A stretch of DNA of 64,000 nt, taken from the NCBI RefSeq assembly GCF_009905215.1, contig NZ_CP047593.1, positions 1,430,900-1,494,899 of the forward strand. The letters run 5' to 3'. This document shows positions 8,476 to 16,562 of the stretch, in pieces. The stretch is from Tichowtungia aerotolerans. Lineage in GTDB: Bacteria > Verrucomicrobiota > Kiritimatiellia > Kiritimatiellales > Tichowtungiaceae. A model generated the notes under the pieces. It was given only the letters and a program-made list of their open reading frames with translations. It did not search any database and was not told the origin of the DNA. The stretch's first letter is position 1. Every line of letters starts with the position of its first letter. The position numbers and the translations under genes were made by a program.

Positions 8476-10153
8476 ACGCCTTCTTCTGGTCAGTTTGCTG
8501 TTCGTTGTTCTGGCCGGCGCGGTCCTCGGTCTGAAAGTTCTTTATCCGCACCATCGCCTGATCGCACTCCTGCTGTGGCTGATCAGCTGGATTCCGCTGG
8601 TCCGTTCATACCGTGCCAACCAGCGGCTGGTTCGCACCGGCAAAGTTATTCTGAAGCGAAAAGGAAGGCCGTGGGTGCCGCATCTGGTCGTCGGCCTTCT
8701 GCTGCTGACGGGGTTTTATGTCGCATGGGTGCTGGTTCCCGTGGAAACCAGTCCGCTGGTTGCGATGAGCTCCGGAGAACTGCAGCGCGAAATTGCCGAC
8801 GATCTTTCCACGTACTGCATGCTGCGCGAAACCGCCGATGACCTGACTTCGGAGTTTGAACAGAACGGACTGCTCCGTCGTGATGTGGAAACGCTGAGCG
8901 ATGCCGAACGTCTCGCAATCCGCAGCCTGTGGCGCGACGGCGTAATGGCGTTTCTCGAAGCCGACATGATTAAAGAAAAATACCGCGGTTTTATGCAGGT
9001 CGACTACAAAGTCCGGCCCGCGCTGCACGCGGATGCTTTCTTCATCGCCTATGGAGCCTACATCTGTCAGTACGATGCCTGCCTCAGATTCTGCGAACTG
9101 GTCGGCGACAATGAATTTATGCAGACCCTGCTCAACGAGCCGGGCGACGGCATTCCGTCCGACAGCTTTTTTGTGATGAAACAGCGGCTCACACACCCGG
9201 AGGTGATCCTGCGCCTCAACGCCGGCACTGCGTACTACGAGCTGATCAAAAAAGACCTCACGGTTTCGCCGGAACTGATCAGTGACTTCGAAATGCGCCG
9301 GTCCCGGCTCTTCAAACGCCTCGGGAAGAAACCGGATCTGTTTATCGACAACCCGCTCGATGTGCTCGAACGCAACGCCTTCAAAGCATGGCTTCCGGTT
9401 CAGAAGAACGTCGCGGTGCAGATGAGTTATATCCGCACCGCCAGGCGTGAGTATTTCATCACGCCCGAAATCCTTGCGCAGTACCGCGATCGCCTGCTGC
9501 CCGGCGACATCCTTGTCGAGCGCCGCAACTGGCACATGACCAACATCGGCATTCCCGGCTTCTGGCCGCACACGGCACTGTTTGTCGGTACGCTCGAAGA
9601 AATCGATGCGGCATTTGGTCAGCTCGGTTTCCAGGCTTCGGAAAAAATCAAACAGCTTTATCCCGAGGTATACGCCGCTCTGAGCAGTAAAGACGAGAAT
9701 GGCTTTCCGCTGACCGTTATTGAATCAATCCGGCCGGGCGTGATTTTCCAATCCCTGGAAAAAAGCGCCCGGTGCGATTACCTCGGCGTCGTTCGTCCCG
9801 ACCTGTCGCAGCACGAAAAATTCAACGCGTTGCTCGCCGCCTTTTCAAACTACCAGAAGCCGTATGACCTCAATTTCGACTTCACGACCGATAACGAACT
9901 CGTTTGCTCCGAGCTGGTGTATAAAGCCTATCAGTCCGCCGGGCCGCTTCCGCTGACGCCGGAAATCATTAACGGTCGTCTGCTGCTGCCACCCAACGAA
10001 ATGGTCCGGCAGATCGCGGATCACCTGCGCGAAGCCTTCTCTTTCGTTCTCTTTCTCGACGCCAGCGAAAAAGAGAACCGCATTATCGAAGGGACGCAGC
10101 AAAGCTTCGCCGAAAGCTGGGCCCGCCCCAAATGGGATGTGCTCCAGAAATAG
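8462..10153 (+). CDS. Membrane-anchored YiiX-like permuted papain-fold protein (563 aa)
   Basis: Three hydrophobic segments lie near the N-terminus (about 7-28, 34-52, 68-90). The C-terminal domain resembles YiiX/NlpC-P60-type permuted papain-fold amidases: LLPGDILVERR opens it, His370 lies in WPHTALFVGT, Glu421 in VIESI and Cys482 in ELVCSELVYKAY, the usual His-polar-Cys set. The middle (about 100-350) is helical and unrecognised. The ATG at 8462 is chosen because GGAGG lies 9 bases upstream; an in-frame TTG at 8441 is weaker. It overlaps the CDP-alcohol phosphotransferase gene, suggesting a joint envelope role, perhaps acting on a lipid- or peptide-linked substrate. Its coding sequence contains one dyad repeat (9746-9760). 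Confidence 0.75.
   Translation: MLKNKRLLLVSLLFVVLAGAVLGLKVLYPHHRLIALLLWLISWIPLVRSYRANQRLVRTGKVILKRKGRPWVPHLVVGLLLLTGFYVAWVLVPVETSPLVAMSSGELQREIADDLSTYCMLRETADDLTSEFEQNGLLRRDVETLSDAERLAIRSLWRDGVMAFLEADMIKEKYRGFMQVDYKVRPALHADAFFIAYGAYICQYDACLRFCELVGDNEFMQTLLNEPGDGIPSDSFFVMKQRLTHPEVILRLNAGTAYYELIKKDLTVSPELISDFEMRRSRLFKRLGKKPDLFIDNPLDVLERNAFKAWLPVQKNVAVQMSYIRTARREYFITPEILAQYRDRLLPGDILVERRNWHMTNIGIPGFWPHTALFVGTLEEIDAAFGQLGFQASEKIKQLYPEVYAALSSKDENGFPLTVIESIRPGVIFQSLEKSARCDYLGVVRPDLSQHEKFNALLAAFSNYQKPYDLNFDFTTDNELVCSELVYKAYQSAGPLPLTPEIINGRLLLPPNEMVRQIADHLREAFSFVLFLDASEKENRIIEGTQQSFAESWARPKWDVLQK
9746..9760. repeat. 15-bp dyad repeat inside a coding sequence
   Basis: TTCCAATCCCTGGAA lies within the papain-fold domain, encoding FQSLEK just after the Glu421 segment. 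The same peptide-like string (FQ.LEK/N) appears where copies fall in other genes at 47085 and 60283. Confidence 0.65.
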
Positions 10154-10350
10154 CTTCAAGCTTTGAGAACCTCTGCACCTGCTGATTGATAGAGAGCTTG
10201 GCCGATACTTGGTCTTAAAGCAATTGCTCTCTAGATTTTGTGCTGTTCGGAGGGGGGGCAAGCCAGCCTGTTCCCGATAGGCTTTGCTGTGACCTGTTTT
10301 CATTCTAGGTTTTCCTCTGTCTGCAATTAACAATTGCTGGGGCACGATGT
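10154..10350. other. Intergenic region without a recognised gene
   Basis: The stretch after the YiiX-like gene holds no convincing reading frame. It has a weak hairpin with 8-bp arms (TAGAGAGC at 10190-10197, GCTCTCTA at 10226-10233) that may be chance. Confidence 0.5.
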
Positions 10351-10369
10351 GCCGTCATCTGATGACGGC
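10351..10369 (+). terminator. Hairpin, probable terminator
   Basis: GCCGTCATC (10351-10359) and GATGACGGC (10361-10369) are perfectly complementary; a stem of 7 with a 5-base loop is sterically reasonable. A short T-rich stretch (GTGTTATTTT) follows. It marks the boundary between the envelope gene pair and carbohydrate locus A. Confidence 0.5.
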
Positions 10370-10385
10370 GGTGTTATTTTCAGGA

Positions 10386-10532
10386 TGTTTGCAATAAAAA
10401 TCAGTGTTTTTGGTGCAACAAAAAATGGAAACATTCTTGTTGTATAATTTGTTTATTATCTAATAAAAACGCTTGTTTTTGGGTAGATTTTTTGAAAAAG
10501 TTGCATTGTTTGCAATGAAACAAATGTTGAAA
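10386..10532. promoter_or_regulatory. Promoter region of the LacI-type gene with repeated GCAAC/GCAAT sites
   Basis: This AT-rich stretch carries several related words: TGTTTGCAAT (10386), GTGCAACAAAA (10413), the dyad TTGCATTGTTTGCAATG (10501-10517) and TGTTGAAA (10525). TATAAT at 10443-10448 could be a -10 box, although no good -35 box is seen. The words also occur in the promoter regions at 11677 and 19339-19442, so they are candidate operators for the LacI-type protein encoded just downstream, implying autoregulation. This is inference from recurrence. Confidence 0.5.
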
Positions 10533-10555
10533 AATTTAAAGAGGAGCTTACTATT

Positions 10556-11614
10556 ATGGCCGCTACGAGGGGAAAAATGACATTGGACGCAATAGCAGAT
10601 ATGGCAGGCGTATCGAAATCAACCGTTTCCAGGGTTCTGAACGGAGTTCCCGGGATTTCTCTCAAGACCATAAAAAAGGTCGACAGGGTTGTTCGGGAGG
10701 TGGGGTATGTTCCCAAGCCATTGCATAACCGGCAGGGAGTGCGAAAACCGTCAAATGGCGCTCGACGCAGTCGTTCGGTTGCTTTTGTTCAGCTGGAGGC
10801 AAGTAACCATATGCATGGAACCTATTTTGCCCGGTTAATCAGCGGAGTCAGCCAGGCGCTGTCCGAAAACGGGTTGAATATGGTTTTTGTTCAGATTAAG
10901 AAGGGCGATCCGTTTCCCCCTGCGATTCGTGACGGAAAGGTGGATGGATTGCTTCTTACCGGGGCTCACCCGGATCTGAAGACTCTGGAGACTCTTTCGA
11001 ATTTTCCTTCTGTCTGGCTGTCTTCTTCTTTTGCGGCCGGCGGTGACGTTGTTCTGGTGGGCAATGATGATGTCGGCTTTCTGGCGGCAGAGTATTTGAC
11101 GGCCGGGCATTTTGATTGTCTGGCGTATCTGAATCCGCTTCCGGCATACGGTGTGTACAGGAATCGTTGTGACGCTTTTGAGCGTATGGCAAATCAGCGC
11201 GGAGTGAAGAATGTCATCGGTCTGGAGTCGGCTCAGGAAACCTATATTGAAAATATTGGGTTAAGCGGGCTGGTGAAACTGGTGGAGCCTTTGGTTGAAG
11301 ATCTTCTTGAAAAGAAAGGTGCCCGTATCGGTTTGTTTATTCCGGATGATATGATTACGGCAGCTGCCTATCCTGTCTTGAGAAGGCATGGGTTCCATCT
11401 GGGCAAAGATGTTCAGGTTCTCTCCTGCGGTGATGAAGGTGCTTACCTGCTGGGTTTGGATCCGATTCCTGTGACGATCGATTTGAACCCGGAGCTCCAG
11501 GGGCGGCAGGCGGTAGAGCAGTTGCTCTGGAGAATTCAGAATCCCAGCGACAAGCTTAGTTTTCAGTCAAAGATTACTCCGGAAATCATCGAGAGGAAAT
11601 TTTCATATATATAG
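10556..11614 (+). CDS. LacI-family transcriptional regulator (352 aa)
   Basis: The N-terminus has the LacI helix-turn-helix and hinge: TLDAIADMAGVSKSTVSRVLNG (residues 7-28; written here as TLDAIADMAG and SKSTVSRVLNG) followed by VREVGYVPKPLHNR. The rest is a periplasmic-binding-protein-like sensor domain (SVAFVQLEA, GLLLTGAHPD, VVLVGNDDVGFLAAEYL) that would bind a sugar or metabolite. The ATG follows GAGGAG with a suitable spacer. As first gene of locus A it is the likely local regulator. The ligand is unknown. Confidence 0.93.
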   Translation: MAATRGKMTLDAIADMAGVSKSTVSRVLNGVPGISLKTIKKVDRVVREVGYVPKPLHNRQGVRKPSNGARRSRSVAFVQLEASNHMHGTYFARLISGVSQALSENGLNMVFVQIKKGDPFPPAIRDGKVDGLLLTGAHPDLKTLETLSNFPSVWLSSSFAAGGDVVLVGNDDVGFLAAEYLTAGHFDCLAYLNPLPAYGVYRNRCDAFERMANQRGVKNVIGLESAQETYIENIGLSGLVKLVEPLVEDLLEKKGARIGLFIPDDMITAAAYPVLRRHGFHLGKDVQVLSCGDEGAYLLGLDPIPVTIDLNPELQGRQAVEQLLWRIQNPSDKLSFQSKITPEIIERKFSYI

Positions 11615-11676
11615 CCCGGGCAGCTAATCAAACACAGGGGTAATTATGATATATGGGAAGTTAACGGTAAGAGCAG

Positions 11677-11686
11677 TTTTGTTGCA
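11677..11686. promoter_or_regulatory. Candidate LacI-type operator half-site
   Basis: TTTTGTTGCA, the reverse complement of TGCAACAAAA, lies 59 bp upstream of the two-LamG gene. It matches a word found in front of the regulator gene (10413-10423). Confidence 0.4.
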
Positions 11687-11744
11687 GTCCCGGGATGCAT
11701 GATTCCTGTTGTGTTTTTGTTTAGTTAAAGGAAGGGAGATGAAG

Positions 11745-13589
11745 ATGAAGATTAAAAAGGGTGTGTGCCTGAGGATGATCGTTGCGGGGTTTGCTGTCTG
11801 TAGTACAGTAGTGAATGCGGCACCGTTGGTTATTGCCAACTGGAATGATGAAGCTGATCCCGATTATACGGTGGGTGTTCGTGATGCTCTGACGGCCGGG
11901 ACTTTGCCGGCCCTGACTGTCTTGTCAAAATTCGGAGCCGGGGCGCTGGACCTGACCGACAGTTCGACGCAGATGTCGCTGGAATATGATGGAAACTATT
12001 CAACTGACAAGGGAACCTTTGAAGTTTTTATCAATCCTGCAGATGTTGTTGCCGGTACGGGGTATTATATCTATTCCGTGATTTTTGATGCCAGCAATCG
12101 AATCTATTTCCGAAGAGAAATGCACAGCAACGGGACTCAGCAACGGCTTTTTGCATATTATCAGTCAGCAGGAACTGCTGCTTATGTTTCAACCACGTGG
12201 CTGGATAAAGAGACCGGGCCGCTGGCGCTTGATGAGTGGCACCATATTGCATTGACCTGGGATTTCACCAAGGGCGGAGGAGCTAATGAGCTGGCGATTT
12301 ACATTGATGGATCCAGGGATGGATATAATGCAGCCGTTCTTGAAGAAGAGTGGGGGAGCGGAGTAGCTCCGACCACGATTGGGATTGGATGTTACGGGAC
12401 GGCAGCTGTTGCTGCGAGTGCCTACTTGGACAGCATGAAGATTTCGGATGATGTGGTATATTCCGGGGAAAGCGTAACGGTTCCGACTCAGGAATTTGAT
12501 ATGCCCGTTCCGCCGATTGGAAGTCCTTTGCTTATTGCGCATTGGAATTCTACAGCAGACGCAGATGTTGCTATCGGGGTTTCGACCGCTTTTGCGGAGC
12601 TGAACAGTGTTCTTCCGGGTATTGTTTCGACTCCTTCCGTTTTGGGCGGCGGTGCCTTGAATTACACGAACGATACTCCAGCGCTGTATTTTGATGCTGC
12701 CAATAATTTCAATGCATCTGCTGGAACATTTGAGTTGTTCATGAATCCGGTGGAGGGTGTTGCTTCGCAGAAATATTATATATATTCCATGACGCCAGCC
12801 AGCGGATACCGGGTCTATTTCCGGCGCGAAGTGCATTTGAACGGGACTCAGCAGCGGTTGTGGGCCTATTATGAGTCCGCGGGAGTTTCTAAATATGTGG
12901 CAACTGCTTGGGAGTTTATGAGCACGGGGTCTCTTGCGTTGGGCGAGTGGCATCATGTCGCCTTTACCTGGGATTTTACCAAGGGCGGGGGAACCAATGA
13001 ACTGGCGATTTTTATTGATGGATCCCGAGCTGCGTATGATGCGACCGTTACTGCTGAAGCGTGGGTCGACTCGGTGTATCCGGACGGTATGAGAATTGAT
13101 ATCGGGCGGTATGGAACCAGTGCTGCTGACAAACCGGGATCATTCTTTGATGAGTTGAGAATTTCCGGCGTTGTGATGTATACCGGGGAATCGTATACGA
13201 TTCCTGCAAATGAATTTGATTTCGGGGCAGATCTCGATACGGACGGCGATGGAATTGCAGACTGGTGGGAAACCACATATTACGGAGGTCCTACAAATGC
13301 GGTTCCTGATACATTGGCAGCAAGTGGGAGGCACACCAATCTGGAGGCATACATTGCCGGTCTGGCTCCGTGGGAGACTTTTGAGCTCTCTCTCTTTTCA
13401 GGCTCACAGACGAATCTGGTTCAGTGGGACGGACGTGAGGGTCGCACCTATTGGGTTTATTCAACACCGGATCTGGTGAATGAAGCGTTTTCGTTCGAGA
13501 CGAATGTAAGCTGGGAGGCTGCGGAGTTTATTGATCTGGTGAGCTCTAACTCCTCTAAGTTTTATCAGGTTGGTGTAACAAAAGATTGA
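11745..13589 (+). CDS. Secreted protein with two LamG/concanavalin-like domains (614 aa)
   Basis: A signal peptide (MKIKKGVCLRMIVAGF, cleavage near VNAAP) precedes two consecutive LamG-type beta-sandwich domains, about residues 26-240 and 252-475. Each has the hallmark WHH[IV]A[LF]TWDFTKGGG.NELAI.IDGSR. The domains are clearly internal duplicates. A calcium-binding type segment DLDTDGDGIADWW follows, then a C-terminal beta domain (TNLVQWDGREGRTYWVYSTPDL) seen also at the ends of the 41461 and 57109 proteins. The start at 11745 has GGAAGGG 8-9 bases upstream; 11739 is an in-frame alternative. It probably binds or processes a glycan outside the cell; no catalytic motif is recognised. Confidence 0.82.
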   Translation: MKIKKGVCLRMIVAGFAVCSTVVNAAPLVIANWNDEADPDYTVGVRDALTAGTLPALTVLSKFGAGALDLTDSSTQMSLEYDGNYSTDKGTFEVFINPADVVAGTGYYIYSVIFDASNRIYFRREMHSNGTQQRLFAYYQSAGTAAYVSTTWLDKETGPLALDEWHHIALTWDFTKGGGANELAIYIDGSRDGYNAAVLEEEWGSGVAPTTIGIGCYGTAAVAASAYLDSMKISDDVVYSGESVTVPTQEFDMPVPPIGSPLLIAHWNSTADADVAIGVSTAFAELNSVLPGIVSTPSVLGGGALNYTNDTPALYFDAANNFNASAGTFELFMNPVEGVASQKYYIYSMTPASGYRVYFRREVHLNGTQQRLWAYYESAGVSKYVATAWEFMSTGSLALGEWHHVAFTWDFTKGGGTNELAIFIDGSRAAYDATVTAEAWVDSVYPDGMRIDIGRYGTSAADKPGSFFDELRISGVVMYTGESYTIPANEFDFGADLDTDGDGIADWWETTYYGGPTNAVPDTLAASGRHTNLEAYIAGLAPWETFELSLFSGSQTNLVQWDGREGRTYWVYSTPDLVNEAFSFETNVSWEAAEFIDLVSSNSSKFYQVGVTKD

Positions 13590-13620
13590 TCGAAGAACTT
13601 TTAAAAAAGATGGACGGCAT

Positions 13621-13654
13621 CGCGAGCTTTGCATTTGAGCTCGCGTGCTGTTTT
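13621..13654 (+). terminator. Hairpin between the LamG and symporter genes
   Basis: CGCGAGCT (13621-13628) pairs with AGCTCGCG (13638-13645), followed by TGCTGTTTT. It may terminate or attenuate transcription before the symporter gene, or stabilise the upstream mRNA. Confidence 0.6.
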
Positions 13655-13746
13655 GTCTGAAGCAACTGGCTGCTCGGGGACGGAGAGGTTCTTTCCGTTC
13701 CCGGCGAAGCCTTCCTGCAAACTTATTTTATGAAGGGATATGTGGC

Positions 13747-15318
13747 GTGAAGCTTGGATGGGTAGATCTTTCGGTCTTGGTTTTTTATTTTGCGGTGACG
13801 CTTGGTATTGGGGCGTATTTTTCCCGGAAAAATACAGACACAGATGAGTATTTTCTCGGAGGACGTTCTTTTCCAGGATGGGCTTTGGGGTTGAGTTTAG
13901 TGGGAACTTGTATGAGTTCCGTCACATTCCTTTCGCATCCGGCGGATGCATTTAAGACATCCATGATTCGTCTAACTATTCTGCTGGCATTTCCCTTTGT
14001 GTCAATGTTCGCGGTGTTTGTGCTTCTTCCTTTTTTTCGTCGGGGAACGATCAGTTCCGCATACGGCTATCTTGCCCAGCGTTTCGGTCGGTCTGTGTCG
14101 TGCTACGCTGCAGCGATTTTTTTTCTTCTGCAGGTGATCCGTGTCAGCACGATTCTTTACCTGATCTCGATCCTGATCCATTCCGTTACGGGGCTTGATT
14201 TCATAATTTGTCTGTTGGCGGCCGGCGGAGTCACGGCGTTTTATACTGTAAGCGGCGGTTTTGATGCGGTGATCTGGACAGATGTGATTCAGACGATCAC
14301 CCTGATTACCGGTTCGATTATTATTATTGGACTGATTGCTTATAAATCCGACGGCCTCATGCCGCTGATTCAGGCGGCTGCTGAGCATGGAAAGCTGTCG
14401 TTTGTGAGGGATCTGAATCCGGTCACTGGTGAGTTGGAGTCGATGAAGAGCGGTTTTTCGCTGACGGATAAAACCTTTGTCATGTTGCTGATTCTGGGGG
14501 TTGTTCAGTTCTTGGGCGGGCAGTTTGACCAGACCAGTATTCAGCGCTGGTGTTCTGCGAAATCTCCGGCCGAAGCTAAAAAAGCCATTTATTTCCTGGC
14601 ATTCGCTGCAGTTCCGATCTGGGCAAGTTTCATGTTCGCCGGCACTATGCTGTGGGCGTTTTTTTATTTCAATCCGGACCCGGCTGTTACTGAGATGCTT
14701 TCCGGGGTACGGAAGGCGGAGGAGATCATTCCGTATTTTGTGATGAACTATGTGCCGGCCGGGCTGGCCGGGCTGATTGTTGCGGGGGCGCTTGCGGCGG
14801 CGATGTCTTCGTTGAGTTCCAGTATTAATGCGGCAAGTATGGTTTGGGTAGAGGATATCTATAAGCCCTATCTTGTGAAATCCCGGGACGACAGACATTA
14901 CCTGAAGGTCGGGTTTGCTTCTGCCGGAATCGTTTCTCTGCTTATGGTCGGAGGGGCCTATTGGTTTTATAAGGCCGATGCGAATACCCTGAATGATTTG
15001 GCAACCATTATTTCCAGTATCTGTGCCGGTGGGATGCTGGGTATATTTCTGGTGGGTGTTTTGACGCGGTGCGGAGACCATAGGGCTGTATGGCTGGCCT
15101 TGGCTGTAAATGCGGTTGTGACTCTCTATATACTGCTGGATAACAAGGGGATTGTCCCGGATCGGTTTTCGTTATCCATCAATCTGTATTATACGGCTCT
15201 TGTTGGGAATCTGCTGACATTTTCCGCGGCCATGCTGGCCGGCGTTTTTTTTAAGTCCAACGTGAAGGATTTCACCAACTTGACGGTTTGGGACCAGGAA
15301 AAGAAGCCGCTGGTTTAA
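13747..15318 (+). CDS. Sodium:solute symporter family transporter (523 aa)
   Basis: Polytopic inner-membrane protein of the SSS family, which couples uptake of sugars, sialic acid or other small solutes to sodium. The N-terminal block LGIGAYFSRKNTDTDEYFLGGRS and the segment PGWALGLSLVGTCMSSVTFLS are typical (quoted in parts under the length limit: DTDEYFLGGRSFPGWALG). About 13 hydrophobic segments are visible. The GTG start at 13747 is preferred over an upstream start at 13645 because GAAGGGA lies 7 bases before it and the preceding frame is not family-like. Its place in locus A suggests it imports the sugar released outside the cell. Confidence 0.9.
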   Translation: MKLGWVDLSVLVFYFAVTLGIGAYFSRKNTDTDEYFLGGRSFPGWALGLSLVGTCMSSVTFLSHPADAFKTSMIRLTILLAFPFVSMFAVFVLLPFFRRGTISSAYGYLAQRFGRSVSCYAAAIFFLLQVIRVSTILYLISILIHSVTGLDFIICLLAAGGVTAFYTVSGGFDAVIWTDVIQTITLITGSIIIIGLIAYKSDGLMPLIQAAAEHGKLSFVRDLNPVTGELESMKSGFSLTDKTFVMLLILGVVQFLGGQFDQTSIQRWCSAKSPAEAKKAIYFLAFAAVPIWASFMFAGTMLWAFFYFNPDPAVTEMLSGVRKAEEIIPYFVMNYVPAGLAGLIVAGALAAAMSSLSSSINAASMVWVEDIYKPYLVKSRDDRHYLKVGFASAGIVSLLMVGGAYWFYKADANTLNDLATIISSICAGGMLGIFLVGVLTRCGDHRAVWLALAVNAVVTLYILLDNKGIVPDRFSLSINLYYTALVGNLLTFSAAMLAGVFFKSNVKDFTNLTVWDQEKKPLV

Positions 15319-15366
15319 GAGAGTATTTTGTGCGGGGAGTGCCAGAAAACAAGAAAAGGAGGTTCG

Positions 15367-16131
15367 ATGATGATGTGCGTACAGAAGAGTATATGGGCGG
15401 CAGCCATGTTAAGCGGAGCCGGAGTGTTGGCAGAGCCGTTGCTGGTATCGCATTTCGATTCCGTTACGGATGCTGACTATTCGGTTGGTAATTATGTGAC
15501 TGTACAGGCCGGAGCCATACAGTGGCCGCTGGTTACGTCCATAGATCCAAAATTCGGTGATGGCTGTCTGGATCTTACCGGTGGCACAGCACTGCAATAT
15601 CATCTCAGGGATAATTTTAATCTCGGGAAGGGGACAATTGAACTCTGGGTTAATCCGCAAGCTGCTGATGCGGGCTCGGATAACTATCTGTTTTCAATTA
15701 TTAAAAACGGTGCCAACCGGATTTATCTGCGCCGGTCTGTCAGCCAGGATGGTTCGCAGCAGCAGCTTTACCTTTATTTGGCAGTAAATGGGATCTCAAA
15801 AACACTGGTTAGTGGCTATCAGGATGTTTCCAGGTTTCTTTCGGTTGGATCGTGGCACCATATCGCAATGACCTGGGATTTAACAAAGGCGGCTGGTGCG
15901 GATGAGGTGTCATTATATGCGGACGGAGAAAATCTTGTTGCCGATCGTACTTTGACTTTTGGAGAAGAGTGGGGGGAAGAGCCGTCCAGATTGTCGATTG
16001 GATGTTATTCTGCTGTCGCAAAAAGTTACGCGAGCGCATACATTGATGAATTGCGGATATCGGACGATATTGTATACGAGGGATCATCGTATGCTGTTCC
16101 GTCTTCTCCGTTTGAAGTTCCAGGAAACTGA
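15367..16131 (+). CDS. Secreted single-LamG protein (254 aa)
   Basis: The ATG at 15367 follows AAAGGAGG with a 5-base spacer. A signal peptide (cleavage near VLAEP) precedes a single LamG domain with WHHIAMTWDLTKAAGADEVSLYADG (quoted in part: WHHIAMTWDLTKAAG). It is close in sequence to the LamG domains of the 11745 and 20888 proteins, starting PLLVSHFDSVTDADYSVG and ending YEGSSYAVPSSPF. It lies 48 bp after the symporter gene and is probably in the same transcript. A stand-alone lectin-like glycan-binding protein is the simplest reading. Confidence 0.78.
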   Translation: MMMCVQKSIWAAAMLSGAGVLAEPLLVSHFDSVTDADYSVGNYVTVQAGAIQWPLVTSIDPKFGDGCLDLTGGTALQYHLRDNFNLGKGTIELWVNPQAADAGSDNYLFSIIKNGANRIYLRRSVSQDGSQQQLYLYLAVNGISKTLVSGYQDVSRFLSVGSWHHIAMTWDLTKAAGADEVSLYADGENLVADRTLTFGEEWGEEPSRLSIGCYSAVAKSYASAYIDELRISDDIVYEGSSYAVPSSPFEVPGN

Positions 16132-16500
16132 TGTCGTTAGAGAGTACGAAACAAGAGCAGGGAGTGACATCATTGATCCTGCAGAACCCGTCTCGAAACG
16201 ATGGGGGAGCCTGATGCGATTGATTCGCAGGCAGAATGCTTAATCTTAAAGACGCGAGCGCCTGTTGGAACCCCTCGAAAGTTCATTCCTGTTGCGCTTG
16301 GGGTTGCGTTGATCTGATTGTCTTCAGTCAGCTTTGAGCTGACACCGATTCGCTCGATGTTCCTCAGTGTTTGATTTCCGGAGTGATCGGCGCTTGGCAT
16401 TTTATCTGGTGCTGCTCGCTCCTGGGGTGTTGTGCCCGGCTGGTGTTTGTGCACGTGTGCTTCGCTTGCTTCTTCACGGTTGTGGTTGAGAGGGGGGGGT
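16132..16500. other. Intergenic region without a recognised gene
   Basis: Between the convergent LamG and FG-GAP genes there is no persuasive reading frame; the short ORFs lack ribosome binding sites and recognisable sequence. The stretch ends with a G-run just before the bidirectional terminator. Confidence 0.5.
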
Positions 16501-16538
16501 AAAAAGAATGGGTGGCAATTTTGCCACCCATTCTTTTT
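16501..16538. terminator. Bidirectional intrinsic terminator
   Basis: An 18-bp perfect inverted repeat (left arm AAAAAGAATGGGTGGCAA at 16501-16518, right arm 16521-16538) has a GC-rich core and A/T tracts at both ends. It lies between convergent genes and should stop transcription from both sides. Confidence 0.9.
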
Positions 16539-16562
16539 GAGGATATTCCGGTAATGGCCGAA

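Noticed and set aside
10190-10233. Hairpin TAGAGAGC / GCTCTCTA as a regulatory element
   Set aside because: The arms are only 8 bp with a 28-base loop, and no feature is linked to it; chance is likely.
9845-10345. Reverse-strand open frame of 166 codons across the end of the YiiX-like gene
   Set aside because: It is mostly the antisense of a well-supported gene, has no ribosome binding site and no recognisable sequence.
16170-16454. Open frame on the minus strand before the bidirectional terminator
   Set aside because: No ribosome binding site, low-complexity basic composition and no family likeness.
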